Below the pieces are notes generated by a model. It made no database searches. It had not been told where the DNA came from and saw only the letters and a list, made by a program, of their open reading frames with translations. Below are positions 41,724 through 50,726 of a stretch of DNA of 64,000 nt, piece by piece. The first letter of the stretch is position 1, and every line of letters begins with the position of its first letter. The translations under genes were made by a program, and so were the position numbers. Where the stretch lies: NCBI GenBank assembly GCA_963710535.1, contig CAVQAW010000003.1, positions 434,001 to 498,000 on the forward strand, read 5' to 3'. The DNA comes from Pelagihabitans sp963710535 (lineage in GTDB: Bacteria; Bacteroidota; Bacteroidia; Flavobacteriales; Flavobacteriaceae).

Positions 41724-42566
41724 TCAAATCTTAAAGGTCATCACCGGAAGATCGATTTGGTTGGCGATATCCTCGGCCAAACTTTGTCTAAAAAAGTGCG
41801 ATAACCCCTGCCTTCCATGGGTAGGCATGGCCAAAAGGTCGGCATTGACCTTTTTGCAGTAACGGTAGATGCCCATTTCAATGGTGTGATCGCACACACA
41901 TACGGGTGTTTCATTCAATACGGCTTTTCCATCGTGCATCACAAAAAGGAAATTGGCCATCTTTTCCTCGATTTCGGTACTGCTCTTAAACTGGGTATTG
42001 GGCAGGTTGACATAGAGCAGGTGCACCTTTGCTCCCAATCTATGGAAGAGTTTCATGGCCCTGCGATAGGCACTTTCATTTTCCAAATTGAAGTCGGTAG
42101 CAAAGACGACTTCCTTGATGCCAAAATTTGGCGTTTGCTTTTTGATCACCAATACCGGTACTTCGGCGGAACGAATGACCTTTTCGGTGTTCGAGCCCAC
42201 AAAAAACCCGCCAATACTACTCGTGCCGTGCGAGCCCATGACGATCAGATCAATATCCCGTTCCTTGGCCACTTGGTTCAATTCACTGAATATTTTATAG
42301 TTCTGCACGATTCGATGTACCGATATTCCCTTCAGATAATCCTTGTCCAAAAATTCGTTGAACCTCTTTTTGGCCATTTTCATATAATACTTTGCTTCGG
42401 CCATTGCGGAGGTTTCATCCAGCTCATAGGAAGTTTCGAACAACCCCAGCATATGGAGCACCAAAAGTTCGGCCTCATGTTGTCTTGCCCATTGTGCAGC
42501 GACCTCCAGTGCATAGGAGGCATGTTCTGAAAAATCGACAGGGACCAAGATTTTTTTGATGTCCAT
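41724..42566 (-). CDS. Universal stress protein, tandem UspA domains (Usp 9, divergent member)
   Basis: 280 residues, MDIKKILVPVDFSEHASYAL. ATP motif MGSHGTSSIGGFFVGSNT. Unlike usp1-8, its second domain keeps more of the standard ending (MPTHGRQGLSHFFRQSLAEDIANQ), so it belongs to the widespread UspA pair type rather than the local expansion. It lies beside deoD and is read from the promoter near 42695. Confidence 0.9.
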   Translation of the reverse strand: MDIKKILVPVDFSEHASYALEVAAQWARQHEAELLVLHMLGLFETSYELDETSAMAEAKYYMKMAKKRFNEFLDKDYLKGISVHRIVQNYKIFSELNQVAKERDIDLIVMGSHGTSSIGGFFVGSNTEKVIRSAEVPVLVIKKQTPNFGIKEVVFATDFNLENESAYRRAMKLFHRLGAKVHLLYVNLPNTQFKSSTEIEEKMANFLFVMHDGKAVLNETPVCVCDHTIEMGIYRYCKKVNADLLAMPTHGRQGLSHFFRQSLAEDIANQIDLPVMTFKI

Positions 42567-42690
42567 TGGTAGGATAAGGTTTAGCGTTACTTTAACATGA
42601 TGCCCTATCGCTGGTTCAACTTCCCTTCCGGATCAATGATAGTCGGCGATCTGATCTTAATAATTCGGCAGTCGTTCGATTTGGCATTTT

Positions 42691-42765
42691 TCAAAAATAA
42701 GGGTGTTTTTTGAGCCCATAAATGACCTATATCATTTGGCCTTCCATGATTCATCGTGATCTTTA
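42691..42765. promoter_or_regulatory. Operator 12, DUF2267 gene (forward) and probably usp9 (reverse)
   Basis: ATGACctatATCAT at 42722-42735. Forward, the element 29.5 bases away is poor (GATCTTTA at 42758-42765). Reverse, a perfect TATTTTTG lies at 42698-42691, 30.5 bases from the centre. Confidence 0.6.
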
Positions 42766-42787
42766 TGGCTCATCTAAAAATAAGATC

Positions 42788-43240
42788 ATGGGACTCAATT
42801 TCAACGAATATGCAAAAGATGGCAATACCTTTATAAAGGATTATGCCAAAGAAATGAATCTTGGAACCGATACCGATAAGGCCGGAAGGATAGTAAGTGC
42901 CATCCTACATGCCCTGCGCGACATCATTCCACCGGAAGAATCGCTGCAACTGGTTGCACAGTTGCCGATGTTCCTGAAAGCGGTTTATGTGAATGGGTGG
43001 AACCTGAGAAAAGAAAAGCCCAAAATTAAGCGCATGGCAGAATTTATCGACCTGGTACGACAACACGATGGCCCGGCAGCGGTCAATGATTTTGAGTATA
43101 ACGATGAAGTTGCGGAGCGGTATATCGATACGACCTTTATCTATTTAAGGAAATATATTTCTTTGGGGGAAATGGAAGATATCCGTGACGGACTTCCCAA
43201 GGACCTGAAAAGTATGATCTACTCCAATTTGATGTTTTAG
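42788..43240 (+). CDS. DUF2267 family protein
   Basis: 150 residues from ATG 42788 (MGLNFNEYAKDGNTFIKDYA). GRIVSAILHALRDIIPPEESLQLVAQLPMFLKAVYV is the DUF2267 core (shown in part), a small helical family often encoded with Usp and chaperone genes. Function unknown. Transcription from operator 12 would start near 42770, so the upstream in-frame ATG at 42722, inside the operator, is excluded. Confidence 0.82.
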   Translation: MGLNFNEYAKDGNTFIKDYAKEMNLGTDTDKAGRIVSAILHALRDIIPPEESLQLVAQLPMFLKAVYVNGWNLRKEKPKIKRMAEFIDLVRQHDGPAAVNDFEYNDEVAERYIDTTFIYLRKYISLGEMEDIRDGLPKDLKSMIYSNLMF

Positions 43241-43367
43241 CTCTATACAACTTATTAATTACAAAGGAACCGACATCCTTGTTTCGAATTCCTTTCCATC
43301 ACAACGCCCATTTTGGCTGGCAAGGACATTTTCGAAACAGGAATCCGGAACCATTTAAGAACCCGAT

Positions 43368-44039
43368 ATGAATAAACCCATGAAACGTACCGATATTTTT
43401 TTGACCCTCTTTCTGTTGTGGGCTCCTCTTTTGGGCATTGCTCAAACCACGACCGATTATTTAAAAACGACCATCGACGGCCTCGATCAAGTAGCCCCTT
43501 TCAGTGAAGGCCTGGCCGCTGTAAGAAAAGGAGACCAATGGGGCTTCATCAATGAAGCGGGCCAGATGGTCATTGATTTCAGGAGCGATTTGGTCTGGAA
43601 CCGGAATCCCGACCCGAACGCCACGGACGTGACAGGTGTGGGATATCCCAGATTCAAGGATGGCCTTTGTGTGGTGAAGGAATTAAAAGAGGAAGACATT
43701 CCGTATTACGGATTTATCGACACTTCCGGAAACATGGCCATAGCGCCGGAATACCTGAATCTTGGACCGTTTGAAAATGGCTATGCGGTGGGGATCTATG
43801 TAAAGAAAACGATGAGGGGCCAAAATGATTTTAAGTTAAACATCTTCGACTACAGTTTCACAGAGGTATTGATCAATATAAAAGGGGAGATTATGATGCC
43901 CCTGGCAGAACGGTCGAACATCCTCATGTCGAAAAAAAGATACGAACTTCCCAAACTCCGTTCAAAAATGCTAAGCACCAACTTATTGGCGATGAAGACC
44001 GCGGACAATCGTTGGCAAATCAATCGATTAAAATTTTAA
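43368..44039 (+). CDS. Secreted KWG-repeat protein
   Basis: 223 residues. Signal peptide to about LLGIAQ. WG repeats: FSEGLAAVRKGDQWGFINEAGQMVI and DGLCVVKELKEEDIPYYGFIDTSGN, then ENGYAVGIYVKK. These repeats form propeller-like surfaces of unknown role in Bacteroidota. It stands 11 bases before the SDR gene and may be co-transcribed. No operator of either type is visible upstream (43241-43367). Confidence 0.8.
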   Translation: MNKPMKRTDIFLTLFLLWAPLLGIAQTTTDYLKTTIDGLDQVAPFSEGLAAVRKGDQWGFINEAGQMVIDFRSDLVWNRNPDPNATDVTGVGYPRFKDGLCVVKELKEEDIPYYGFIDTSGNMAIAPEYLNLGPFENGYAVGIYVKKTMRGQNDFKLNIFDYSFTEVLINIKGEIMMPLAERSNILMSKKRYELPKLRSKMLSTNLLAMKTADNRWQINRLKF

Positions 44040-44050
44040 CTTGATAATCC

Positions 44051-44812
44051 ATGAACAGACTCAACAATAAAGTAGCGGTCATTACCGGTGGTGCCGCTGG
44101 AATTGGCAAGGCTACGGCACAGCTGTACCTTTCGGAAGGGGCCAGGGTATTTTTGGTCGACAACCAGCCAAAGGAACTGCAGGCGACCGCAAAGGAATTG
44201 AATAGCCCAAACGTCGCTTATTGTACGGCTGATGTCTCCAAATCGGCCGATGTCAAGAAGTATGTTCGTGAAGCTTTAAAGGCTTTTGACCGGATCGACG
44301 TATTCTTTAACAATGCCGGGATAGAAGGCACGGTCAGTTCCATTGCGGAATATCCTGAAGACATTTTCGACAGGGTCATCGCCGTCAATTTAAAAGGGGT
44401 TTGGTTAGGCTGTCAACACCTTATCCCAAAAATGGCCCAAGGCGGAAGTGTGATCATCACCTCCTCCGTAGCGGGCTTAAAGGGATTTCCGGGTCTGGGT
44501 GCATACGTCACCAGCAAACATGGAGTCATTGGGATCATGAGAACGGCGGCACTCGAATTCGCGAAAAACGGGATAAGGGTCAACAGTATCCATCCCGGCC
44601 CGGTGACCACCAAAATGATGCAAAGAATTGAAGTGGATATGTCTCCGGAAAAAGCCGAAGAAGTGCATAAAGGATTCGAGGCGAGCATCCCCTTCGGACG
44701 ATATGCCACTGCTGAAGAAATCGCGCAACTGGCCCTCTTTTTGGCCTCCGACGACAGCAAGTACATCACCGGCGACACCCATGTTATTGACGGTGGGATG
44801 GTAAGCAGGTAA
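44051..44812 (+). CDS. Short-chain dehydrogenase/reductase
   Basis: 253 residues, classical SDR. NAD(P)-binding TGGAAGIGKATAQ at 12-24, NNAG in FFNNAGIEG, catalytic serine in ITSSVAG, Y-x3-K in YVTSKHG, and C-terminal YITGDTHVIDGGMVSR. The aspartate after strand beta2 (FLVDNQ) favours NAD. Likely an alcohol or sugar dehydrogenase; the substrate is not deducible. Confidence 0.92.
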   Translation: MNRLNNKVAVITGGAAGIGKATAQLYLSEGARVFLVDNQPKELQATAKELNSPNVAYCTADVSKSADVKKYVREALKAFDRIDVFFNNAGIEGTVSSIAEYPEDIFDRVIAVNLKGVWLGCQHLIPKMAQGGSVIITSSVAGLKGFPGLGAYVTSKHGVIGIMRTAALEFAKNGIRVNSIHPGPVTTKMMQRIEVDMSPEKAEEVHKGFEASIPFGRYATAEEIAQLALFLASDDSKYITGDTHVIDGGMVSR

Positions 44813-44853
44813 AGGTGCATCCCAACCTTGGAAAATCAAAAACATTATACTTT

Positions 44854-45537
44854 ATGAAAACGATCTATCCGGCCTTTTTTATCTTGATAAGCCTTATTTG
44901 GGGCTGTAAACAAAAAGCAACGGCCGAACCTCAACCAAAGGCCACGGAAACGGTAACCGAAGCGCCCGCCAAGGCACCGATGTCCTCAATTATCAAAGAA
45001 CTTGGTCAGTTTGCCGGTATTGACATCCCCGATGCGAACGCGGCGGAGGAGATGATCCATTTCAAAAAGATCAATGGCGATGGCGATATAGAAACCATTG
45101 ATATGGACACCTACTTAAAGCTGTACCAGCTTGTTTTGAAGAACTCCAGCAGTGCGGAACCGACGATTTTTGAAATCCGCGGTAACGATAATGCTATTCT
45201 TATGATGGGGGCCAAAGGATTTGGAGGTCCGATCTGGGCCAAGGTATTGGTGGACAGGTCAACCCAGGAAATCAAAAAAATAGAATTTGACCATCGATCG
45301 GAATCGGATGGTTATGGAGCCGGAATCAGCGAGATGGGTTTTGCAAAGCAATTTTTTGATGCCAAAATAAACGTAAAAACAAACACTTTCGGCCTTGACC
45401 AAACCGGTAAAAAGATCATATCGGGAACACAAATGGTCGACGGCCTCTCCGGGGCGACCGCGACAAGTGGTGCAGCCGTGGGCATGGTCAATAAAGGCCT
45501 GCAAAAATATGCCGGATACCTGAATCGGATAGAATGA
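44854..45537 (+). CDS. FMN-binding lipoprotein (RnfG/NqrC-like domain)
   Basis: 227 residues from ATG 44854. Lipobox LIWGC near residue 14, a proline/threonine/alanine linker, then an FMN_bind domain ending in DGLSGATATSGAAVG, the S-G-A-T flavinylation motif whose threonine receives FMN from ApbE. It is a solitary, membrane-anchored flavoprotein outside an Rnf or Nqr complex, so it may carry electrons at the cell surface or periplasm. No apbE is in the window. Confidence 0.82.
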   Translation: MKTIYPAFFILISLIWGCKQKATAEPQPKATETVTEAPAKAPMSSIIKELGQFAGIDIPDANAAEEMIHFKKINGDGDIETIDMDTYLKLYQLVLKNSSSAEPTIFEIRGNDNAILMMGAKGFGGPIWAKVLVDRSTQEIKKIEFDHRSESDGYGAGISEMGFAKQFFDAKINVKTNTFGLDQTGKKIISGTQMVDGLSGATATSGAAVGMVNKGLQKYAGYLNRIE

Positions 45538-45623
45538 CCCCACCCATCGCAGGATCCATGGGCAAACTGCCTTGTACTAAAAAACCAAATCCCATGATTT
45601 CTTTAAACAAAAGCTGCAAATTG

Positions 45624-45667
45624 ATGACTAGTGTCATGAGGTTGCGTTCAAATATTCTTTACATTTA
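45624..45667 (+). promoter_or_regulatory. Operator/promoter 13, lipoprotein at 45716
   Basis: Perfect palindrome ATGACtagtGTCAT at 45624-45637 and TACATTTA at 45660-45667, spacing 29.5. Leader about 45 bases. Confidence 0.78.
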
Positions 45668-45715
45668 ATATCGCAATGATATCTATGATCTAGCTCAAGG
45701 AATCGTAAACTTTTT

Positions 45716-46237
45716 ATGCCATTACCTATGGAAACCCGGAAACTTTTCAAATTGTTCAGAACCACTGTCTTTTTGAGCACAATGATGTTACTTACTGCTA
45801 TGAACGGCTGTAAAAACGCAGCAGAGAAAACCAATGAGAAATTGATCGAAGAGTCGATCGGCGGGGACGCCAAAGTCGATATCGACGACCAAAAGGTGGT
45901 CATTGAAACCGATGAGGGGACCTTTACTACCGATGCCAACGTCGACAGCTGGCCCACCGATATTCCCAATGCAGTTCCGGAATTCAAGGAAGGCAAGGTC
46001 ATGGGCGCAACAACGCAGACCATGGAAGGCACCAACAATTGGATGATCCTGTTCGAATCGGTCCCGAACAAGGCTTTGGAAGATTACAAAAAACAATTGG
46101 AAAATGCCGGCTTTGCCATCAGTTTTACCACCGTGACAGGATCGGGCGGACAACTTGCCGCCGAAAAGGATGACCTATCGGTCATGCTGATGATGGGCGA
46201 TGGCAATGCCACGGTCACCGTGAGCCAGAGCGAGTAA
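45716..46237 (+). CDS. Lipoprotein of unknown function
   Basis: 173 residues (169 if the ATG at 45728 is used). Lipobox AMNGC near residue 31. The mature part reads VDIDDQKVVIETDEGTFTTDAN and SWPTDIPNAVPEFKEGKVMGATTQ, then ALEDYKKQLENAGF, a fold resembling small secreted Bacteroidota proteins with an alpha/beta sandwich. Member of the stress regulon through operator 13. No named family recognised. Confidence 0.7.
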   Translation: MPLPMETRKLFKLFRTTVFLSTMMLLTAMNGCKNAAEKTNEKLIEESIGGDAKVDIDDQKVVIETDEGTFTTDANVDSWPTDIPNAVPEFKEGKVMGATTQTMEGTNNWMILFESVPNKALEDYKKQLENAGFAISFTTVTGSGGQLAAEKDDLSVMLMMGDGNATVTVSQSE

Positions 46238-46409
46238 AACCGATTCGGTTTTTCGGTCGAATACAATAGGAACAGAACACGGATAAAACGCCTGTCATCC
46301 TACCAAACAAAGCTTATTGGCCTCCATGGGTATTCCACAAGGCAGCCGTTTGGCCTGTTTTCAATCGCGATAGCGTTTTTCTGGATTTTCTGAAAATATT
46401 GTCTTCAGG

Positions 46410-46703
46410 CTATTTCTTTATCGCCTTTGTTTTGGTTTTTTTGCCCCATCGCTTTAAATGCGGCAATGTGGTCGCCACCAAATCGCTGGCTTTTTCCCTG
46501 GACATGCCCATCTTTTGGGCCATGGCTATATTTTTGGCGATTTTCTCTTCCAAGCTGATATCCCCATCGGTAAATTCTCCATTTTTATAGCAATTTTGGC
46601 AATATTCGGTGTTGATACTGCCGTCGTTATTCCAGCCAAAGTCAGATAGCTGTACCATCGACATGCCACAACTCTGACAGATGTTTTTTTGTGAAGGTTT
46701 CAT
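46410..46703 (-). CDS. Zinc-ribbon protein
   Basis: 97 residues. CQSCGMSM and YCQNCYKNGEFT form a four-cysteine zinc ribbon typical of the putative zinc ribbon family (PF12674). A helical KKMGMSREKASDL stretch and a lysine-rich tail follow. Possibly a nucleic-acid or protein adaptor. Regulated by operator 14. The 254 bases upstream hold operators 14 and 15. Confidence 0.75.
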   Translation of the reverse strand: MKPSQKNICQSCGMSMVQLSDFGWNNDGSINTEYCQNCYKNGEFTDGDISLEEKIAKNIAMAQKMGMSREKASDLVATTLPHLKRWGKKTKTKAIKK

Positions 46704-46747
46704 AACAATGATTTTTAAATGTTGAACATGTATTTAAAGCATGTACC

Positions 46748-46791
46748 AAAATTTAGCTTCCTTTTTCATCATTCGAAATGACGTAGGTCAC
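46748..46791 (-). promoter_or_regulatory. Operator/promoter 14, zinc-ribbon gene
   Basis: ATGACgtagGTCAC at 46778-46791 and TAAATTTT at 46755-46748 reverse strand, spacing 29.5. Confidence 0.65.
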
Positions 46792-46885
46792 TTGAGCCTT
46801 TACGGAACACATTTTTTAAGGCTTAAAACAGGTCTAGATTAGTCTCCAAGTATCGCCAAGATCAAGCCGTACCAATATTATCGGT

Positions 46886-46929
46886 ATGATTGCGGTCATA
46901 TTATTTTATACCTTAACACCCTATTTTGC
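46886..46929 (+). promoter_or_regulatory. Operator/promoter 15, 58-residue membrane protein
   Basis: Perfect palindrome ATGATtgcgGTCAT at 46886-46899 and TATTTTGC at 46922-46929, spacing 29.5. It may also read through to the P-type ATPase, which has no operator of its own. Confidence 0.7.
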
Positions 46930-46957
46930 AAATTCAATTCATTAAAGCAGGAACATT

Positions 46958-47134
46958 ATGATCCCAAAAAAAGCAGATAAGAGCAATTGGGCCATCGGGG
47001 GAATGACCATGGTTGGTGTAGGTGTTGGATTCTTTTTCATTCAATCGAACCCGATTCTCTTTGTTGCCTCCATTTTGATCGGCATCGGTTTGGGCCTGGT
47101 CATTGCCCCTATTATCACACGCGCCAAAGAGTAA
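46958..47134 (+). CDS. Small two-helix membrane protein, unknown
   Basis: 58 residues, starting MIPKKADKSNWAIGG. Two hydrophobic helices: MTMVGVGVGFFFIQ and LFVASILIGIGLGLVIAPII, with a charged ITRAKE end. RBS GCAGGAAC lies 5-8 bases before the ATG. Not recognised. It is supported as a real gene by codon usage, the clean start, and the regulon operator placed to transcribe it. It precedes the P-type ATPase by 195 bases. Confidence 0.65.
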   Translation: MIPKKADKSNWAIGGMTMVGVGVGFFFIQSNPILFVASILIGIGLGLVIAPIITRAKE

Positions 47135-47329
47135 ATTAAATTTAAATGCCGCATGGCTGATCAGGGTTGGAGGGCAAGCCCGAAATTTTTTTTGTCTTAG
47201 CGATTTTTACACTGTAAAGCCTTATGTCGATTTCTGTTCGGCATCATTATGCTGCAAGTCTTGCGATGCCATTATCAAGGTTCATTTTTTGTTATCCATT
47301 CCATGTAGGTATTATAATCGAAATCCAAT

Positions 47330-49834
47330 ATGTCTGTTTCCAACTTTGACGTGAAAGGTTTGAACCCTGAGGAAGTAAGGTCTTCCCGGGCAAAAAATGG
47401 GCCGAACGAACTTCTGTATAAAAAAGAGAATCCGCTGTGGAAGCTGTTGAAGGATTTGGGCCAGGAACCCATGGTCATCCTGCTCCTGGTGACATCCACC
47501 CTATACTTCATTTTGGGCGATAAAGGGGATGGGATTTTTCTAGCGGTGGCCATTCTGTTCGTTTCTGCCATTTCCATTTACCAAGATTCAAGAAGCAGAA
47601 ATGCACTGGAAAAACTCAAGGTCATCAGCCAGCCCCATTGCAATGTGATCCGAAATGGAGCGGTAGAGGAGATTGCCATAGAGGATATCGTCGTTGGGGA
47701 TAGCCTGATGGTAGAGGAAGGCACGACCATCCCAGCAGACGGCATCATTGTGCATTCCAATGATTTTTCGGTGGACGAAGCGATACTGACCGGGGAATCC
47801 CTTCCGGTATACAAAGACAGCGAAAAAGCAGACCATTTCATTTATCGGGGCACCACCGTGGCCAGTGGACTGGCCATTGCAACCGTGACCGCCATTGGCA
47901 ACGCTACCCAGCTTGGCAAGATAGGCGAGAGTCTTGAAGCCATTGCCGATGAAAAAACACCATTGGAATTACAGATCAATAATTTTGTAAAGAAAATGTC
48001 TGCCATTGGTATCGTGGTTTTTCTGCTGGTCTGGGGCATCAATTACTTCAATTCATACAATGTGCTCGATAGTCTGCTCAAGGCCCTGACCCTGGCCATG
48101 AGCATTCTACCCGAAGAAATACCGGTTGCTTTCACCACTTTTATGGCTTTGGGGGCCTGGCGATTGATGAAAATGGGCATCGTGGTCAAACAGATGAAAA
48201 CCGTCGAAACCTTGGGGAGCGCCACCGTGATCTGTGTTGACAAGACCGGGACCATCACCAAAAACGAAATGGGCTTGGCGAAACTCTTTGTGATGCAATC
48301 CCAAAGGATATCCGATCTAACGGCTCCTATGGGTAAGGCAGAGAAAGAACTCATAGAACTTTCGATGTGGGCCAGCGAACCCATTCCGTTCGATCGCATG
48401 GAAATGGCACTGCACGAGGCCTATGGGCAGATGATCGACAAGGATGAGCGGCCAAGCTTCAAAATGGTCCATGAATATCCCTTGGGCGGAAAGCCTCCCA
48501 TGATGACGCACCTCTTCGAGAACGCATCCGGCAGAAGAATCATTGCTGCCAAAGGGGCCCCGGAAGCTTTTTTTGAAATCTCCAATTTAACCCCAACGCA
48601 AAAACAACGGGTGCAAGAGGCCATCGGTCATCTGGCCAATGAAGGCTACCGGCTATTGGGGGTCGCGGAGGCCATTTTCGAAGGCAACCAATTTCCAAAG
48701 CAACAGCAGGAATTTCGATTTGAATTCAAAGGCATCTTGGCATTCTATGATCCGCCCAAAGAAAATATTAAAAAGGTCTTCGATGCATTTCAAAGGGCCG
48801 GCATCAAAGTCAAGATCATCACCGGCGACAATTCCCTGACCACCAAGGCGATTGCCAAATTAATAGATTTTAACGGGGACCATGATCTTATGGAAGGGGA
48901 TGCCTTGATGAAACTGGATGCTGAGGGACTGAAAAATGCGGTTGGGGAAGTCGATATTTTTACCAGGATGTTCCCATCCGCAAAATTGAAGATTATTGAA
49001 GCCTTAAAAGCCAAGGGAGAAATTGTGGCCATGACCGGCGATGGGGTGAACGATGCCCCCGCATTGAAAGCCGCACATATAGGGGTGGCCATGGGCCAAA
49101 AGGGAACCGAGATTGCGAAACAGTCGGCCAACCTGATATTGATGGAAGATGACCTTTCCAAAATGGTCGATGCTGTGGCCATGGGCCGAAAAATATATGC
49201 GAATCTTAAAAAGGCGATCCAATATGTGATTTCGATCCATATTCCCATCATCCTCATCGTTTTCCTACCCTTGGCCCTCCATTGGGTCTATCCCAACATT
49301 TTCTCGCCTGTGCACGTGATATTGTTGGAACTTATCATGGGGCCGACCTGCTCTATCATCTATGAGAACGAACCTGTCGAAAAACATACCATGGAACTAA
49401 ATCCCAGGCCTTTCACCACTACTTTTTTCAATTTGAAAGAACTGGTAACCAGCATCATACAAGGACTGATGATTACCTTAGGAGGCTTGTTGATCTATCA
49501 ATATGCGGTGTCGGAAGACTATAGCGAAGGGGTCACCAGGGCCATGGTCTTTACGGTCCTGATTTCTGCCAATATTTTTTTGACCTTGGTCAACCGCTCG
49601 TTCTATTATAGCTTATTCACCACCTTTCGATATCGGAACCGATTGATACCCATTATCATTGGTATTACCATACTGATTACCGCCATGCTGCTCTTCCTCG
49701 ATCCATTAACGAAATTCTTTGAATTTGAAAGATTGAAGGGTTCCCAATTGTCGATCAGTATCGTGGTGGGTTTTCTGTTCGTGGTTTGGTACGAATTCGT
49801 CAAATGGTACAAACGCACCCATAGGCCAAGATAG
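47330..49834 (+). CDS. P-type cation-transporting ATPase (type II-like)
   Basis: 834 residues. N-terminal cation ATPase domain, actuator motif TGES at 154-157, phosphorylation site D304 in CVDKTGTIT, hinge TGDGVNDAPALKAA, and about ten membrane helices. In the fourth helix SILPEEIPVAFTTFMALG carries PEE-P, as in Ca-type pumps. The M5/M6 charged residues (LELIMGPTCSIIYENEP) differ from calcium pumps, so the ion is uncertain (Ca, Na or Mn are possible). Neighbour of the regulon. Confidence 0.9.
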   Translation: MSVSNFDVKGLNPEEVRSSRAKNGPNELLYKKENPLWKLLKDLGQEPMVILLLVTSTLYFILGDKGDGIFLAVAILFVSAISIYQDSRSRNALEKLKVISQPHCNVIRNGAVEEIAIEDIVVGDSLMVEEGTTIPADGIIVHSNDFSVDEAILTGESLPVYKDSEKADHFIYRGTTVASGLAIATVTAIGNATQLGKIGESLEAIADEKTPLELQINNFVKKMSAIGIVVFLLVWGINYFNSYNVLDSLLKALTLAMSILPEEIPVAFTTFMALGAWRLMKMGIVVKQMKTVETLGSATVICVDKTGTITKNEMGLAKLFVMQSQRISDLTAPMGKAEKELIELSMWASEPIPFDRMEMALHEAYGQMIDKDERPSFKMVHEYPLGGKPPMMTHLFENASGRRIIAAKGAPEAFFEISNLTPTQKQRVQEAIGHLANEGYRLLGVAEAIFEGNQFPKQQQEFRFEFKGILAFYDPPKENIKKVFDAFQRAGIKVKIITGDNSLTTKAIAKLIDFNGDHDLMEGDALMKLDAEGLKNAVGEVDIFTRMFPSAKLKIIEALKAKGEIVAMTGDGVNDAPALKAAHIGVAMGQKGTEIAKQSANLILMEDDLSKMVDAVAMGRKIYANLKKAIQYVISIHIPIILIVFLPLALHWVYPNIFSPVHVILLELIMGPTCSIIYENEPVEKHTMELNPRPFTTTFFNLKELVTSIIQGLMITLGGLLIYQYAVSEDYSEGVTRAMVFTVLISANIFLTLVNRSFYYSLFTTFRYRNRLIPIIIGITILITAMLLFLDPLTKFFEFERLKGSQLSISIVVGFLFVVWYEFVKWYKRTHRPR

Positions 49835-49917
49835 TGTTGCCTCTCCTGAAAATAATGATCCACCTTGAACCAAAGTTTCAAAAGTGATGGCGACTTTAAA
49901 GAAAGGTTTGCTTTCGA

Positions 49918-50664
49918 TCAGGCTTTCTTTTGCCCAAAATTTCTTGGCAGGGCTTCCTCCGGGAACGGAAATAAAATGGTCGAGTTCTTTTCGGCCGCAA
50001 TGTGCGATAAGGTTTGATAAAGTCGCAACTTGATAGCGGAAGGGGATTGATCGATGAGCTTGCCGGCCTCAAGCAATTTCCCGGCGGCCTGCTCCTCTGC
50101 CAGCGCCAAGATTACCCTTGCCCTTCTCGATCGTTCTGCTTCCGCCTGGTTGGCCATCATCCTTTTCATATTTTCGGGCAGTTGAATGTCCTTGATCTTA
50201 ACATCGATGATATCGATGCCCCATTGTTGGGTTTCGAGTTCTACGATCGACTTGATATTCTTGCCCATCTCCTCCCGCTTCGAAAGTATCGTATCCAGTT
50301 CCACTTTCCCACACACGTCCCGCAAAGCGGCTTGGGAGAGTTGTGTAATTGCGAAGGTGAATTGCTCCACTTCCAAGACGGCCTTTTCCGGATTGGTGAT
50401 CTTGAAAAAGACCACTCCATCAATACTGCAGGGTACATTGTCTTCGGTCATCACTTCCTGGGAAATAATATTGATGGTGATCACACGAATGTCTACCACC
50501 TGTATCGTTTCCACGAAAGGTATGATCCACCGAAGTCCCGGTTGCAACGTTTTTACATACTTCCCAAAACGGAATTTCAGGGCTCTCTTATATTCAAAAA
50601 TGACACGTACCCCGATGAAAAGAAACAGGGCCAAAACGACGACAAACAATAGTGCTGGATTCAT
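49918..50664 (-). CDS. SPFH/slipin (stomatin-like) protein
   Basis: 248 residues. An N-terminal membrane helix (ALLFVVVLALFLFIGVRVI) and SPFH domain (FGKYVKTLQPGLRWIIPFVE, DGVVFFKITNPEKA, QAALRDVCGKVELDTILS), then an alanine/glutamate-rich coiled coil (QAEAERSRRARVILALAEEQA). It forms membrane microdomain scaffolds. It converges on the ATPase gene. No nfeD partner is present. Confidence 0.9.
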   Translation of the reverse strand: MNPALLFVVVLALFLFIGVRVIFEYKRALKFRFGKYVKTLQPGLRWIIPFVETIQVVDIRVITINIISQEVMTEDNVPCSIDGVVFFKITNPEKAVLEVEQFTFAITQLSQAALRDVCGKVELDTILSKREEMGKNIKSIVELETQQWGIDIIDVKIKDIQLPENMKRMMANQAEAERSRRARVILALAEEQAAGKLLEAGKLIDQSPSAIKLRLYQTLSHIAAEKNSTILFPFPEEALPRNFGQKKA

Positions 50665-50726
50665 GGCTTTTGGTTTTAATTTGAATTAAACATTTGAAAA
50701 TATCTGGCAAATAATATATCCTACTT

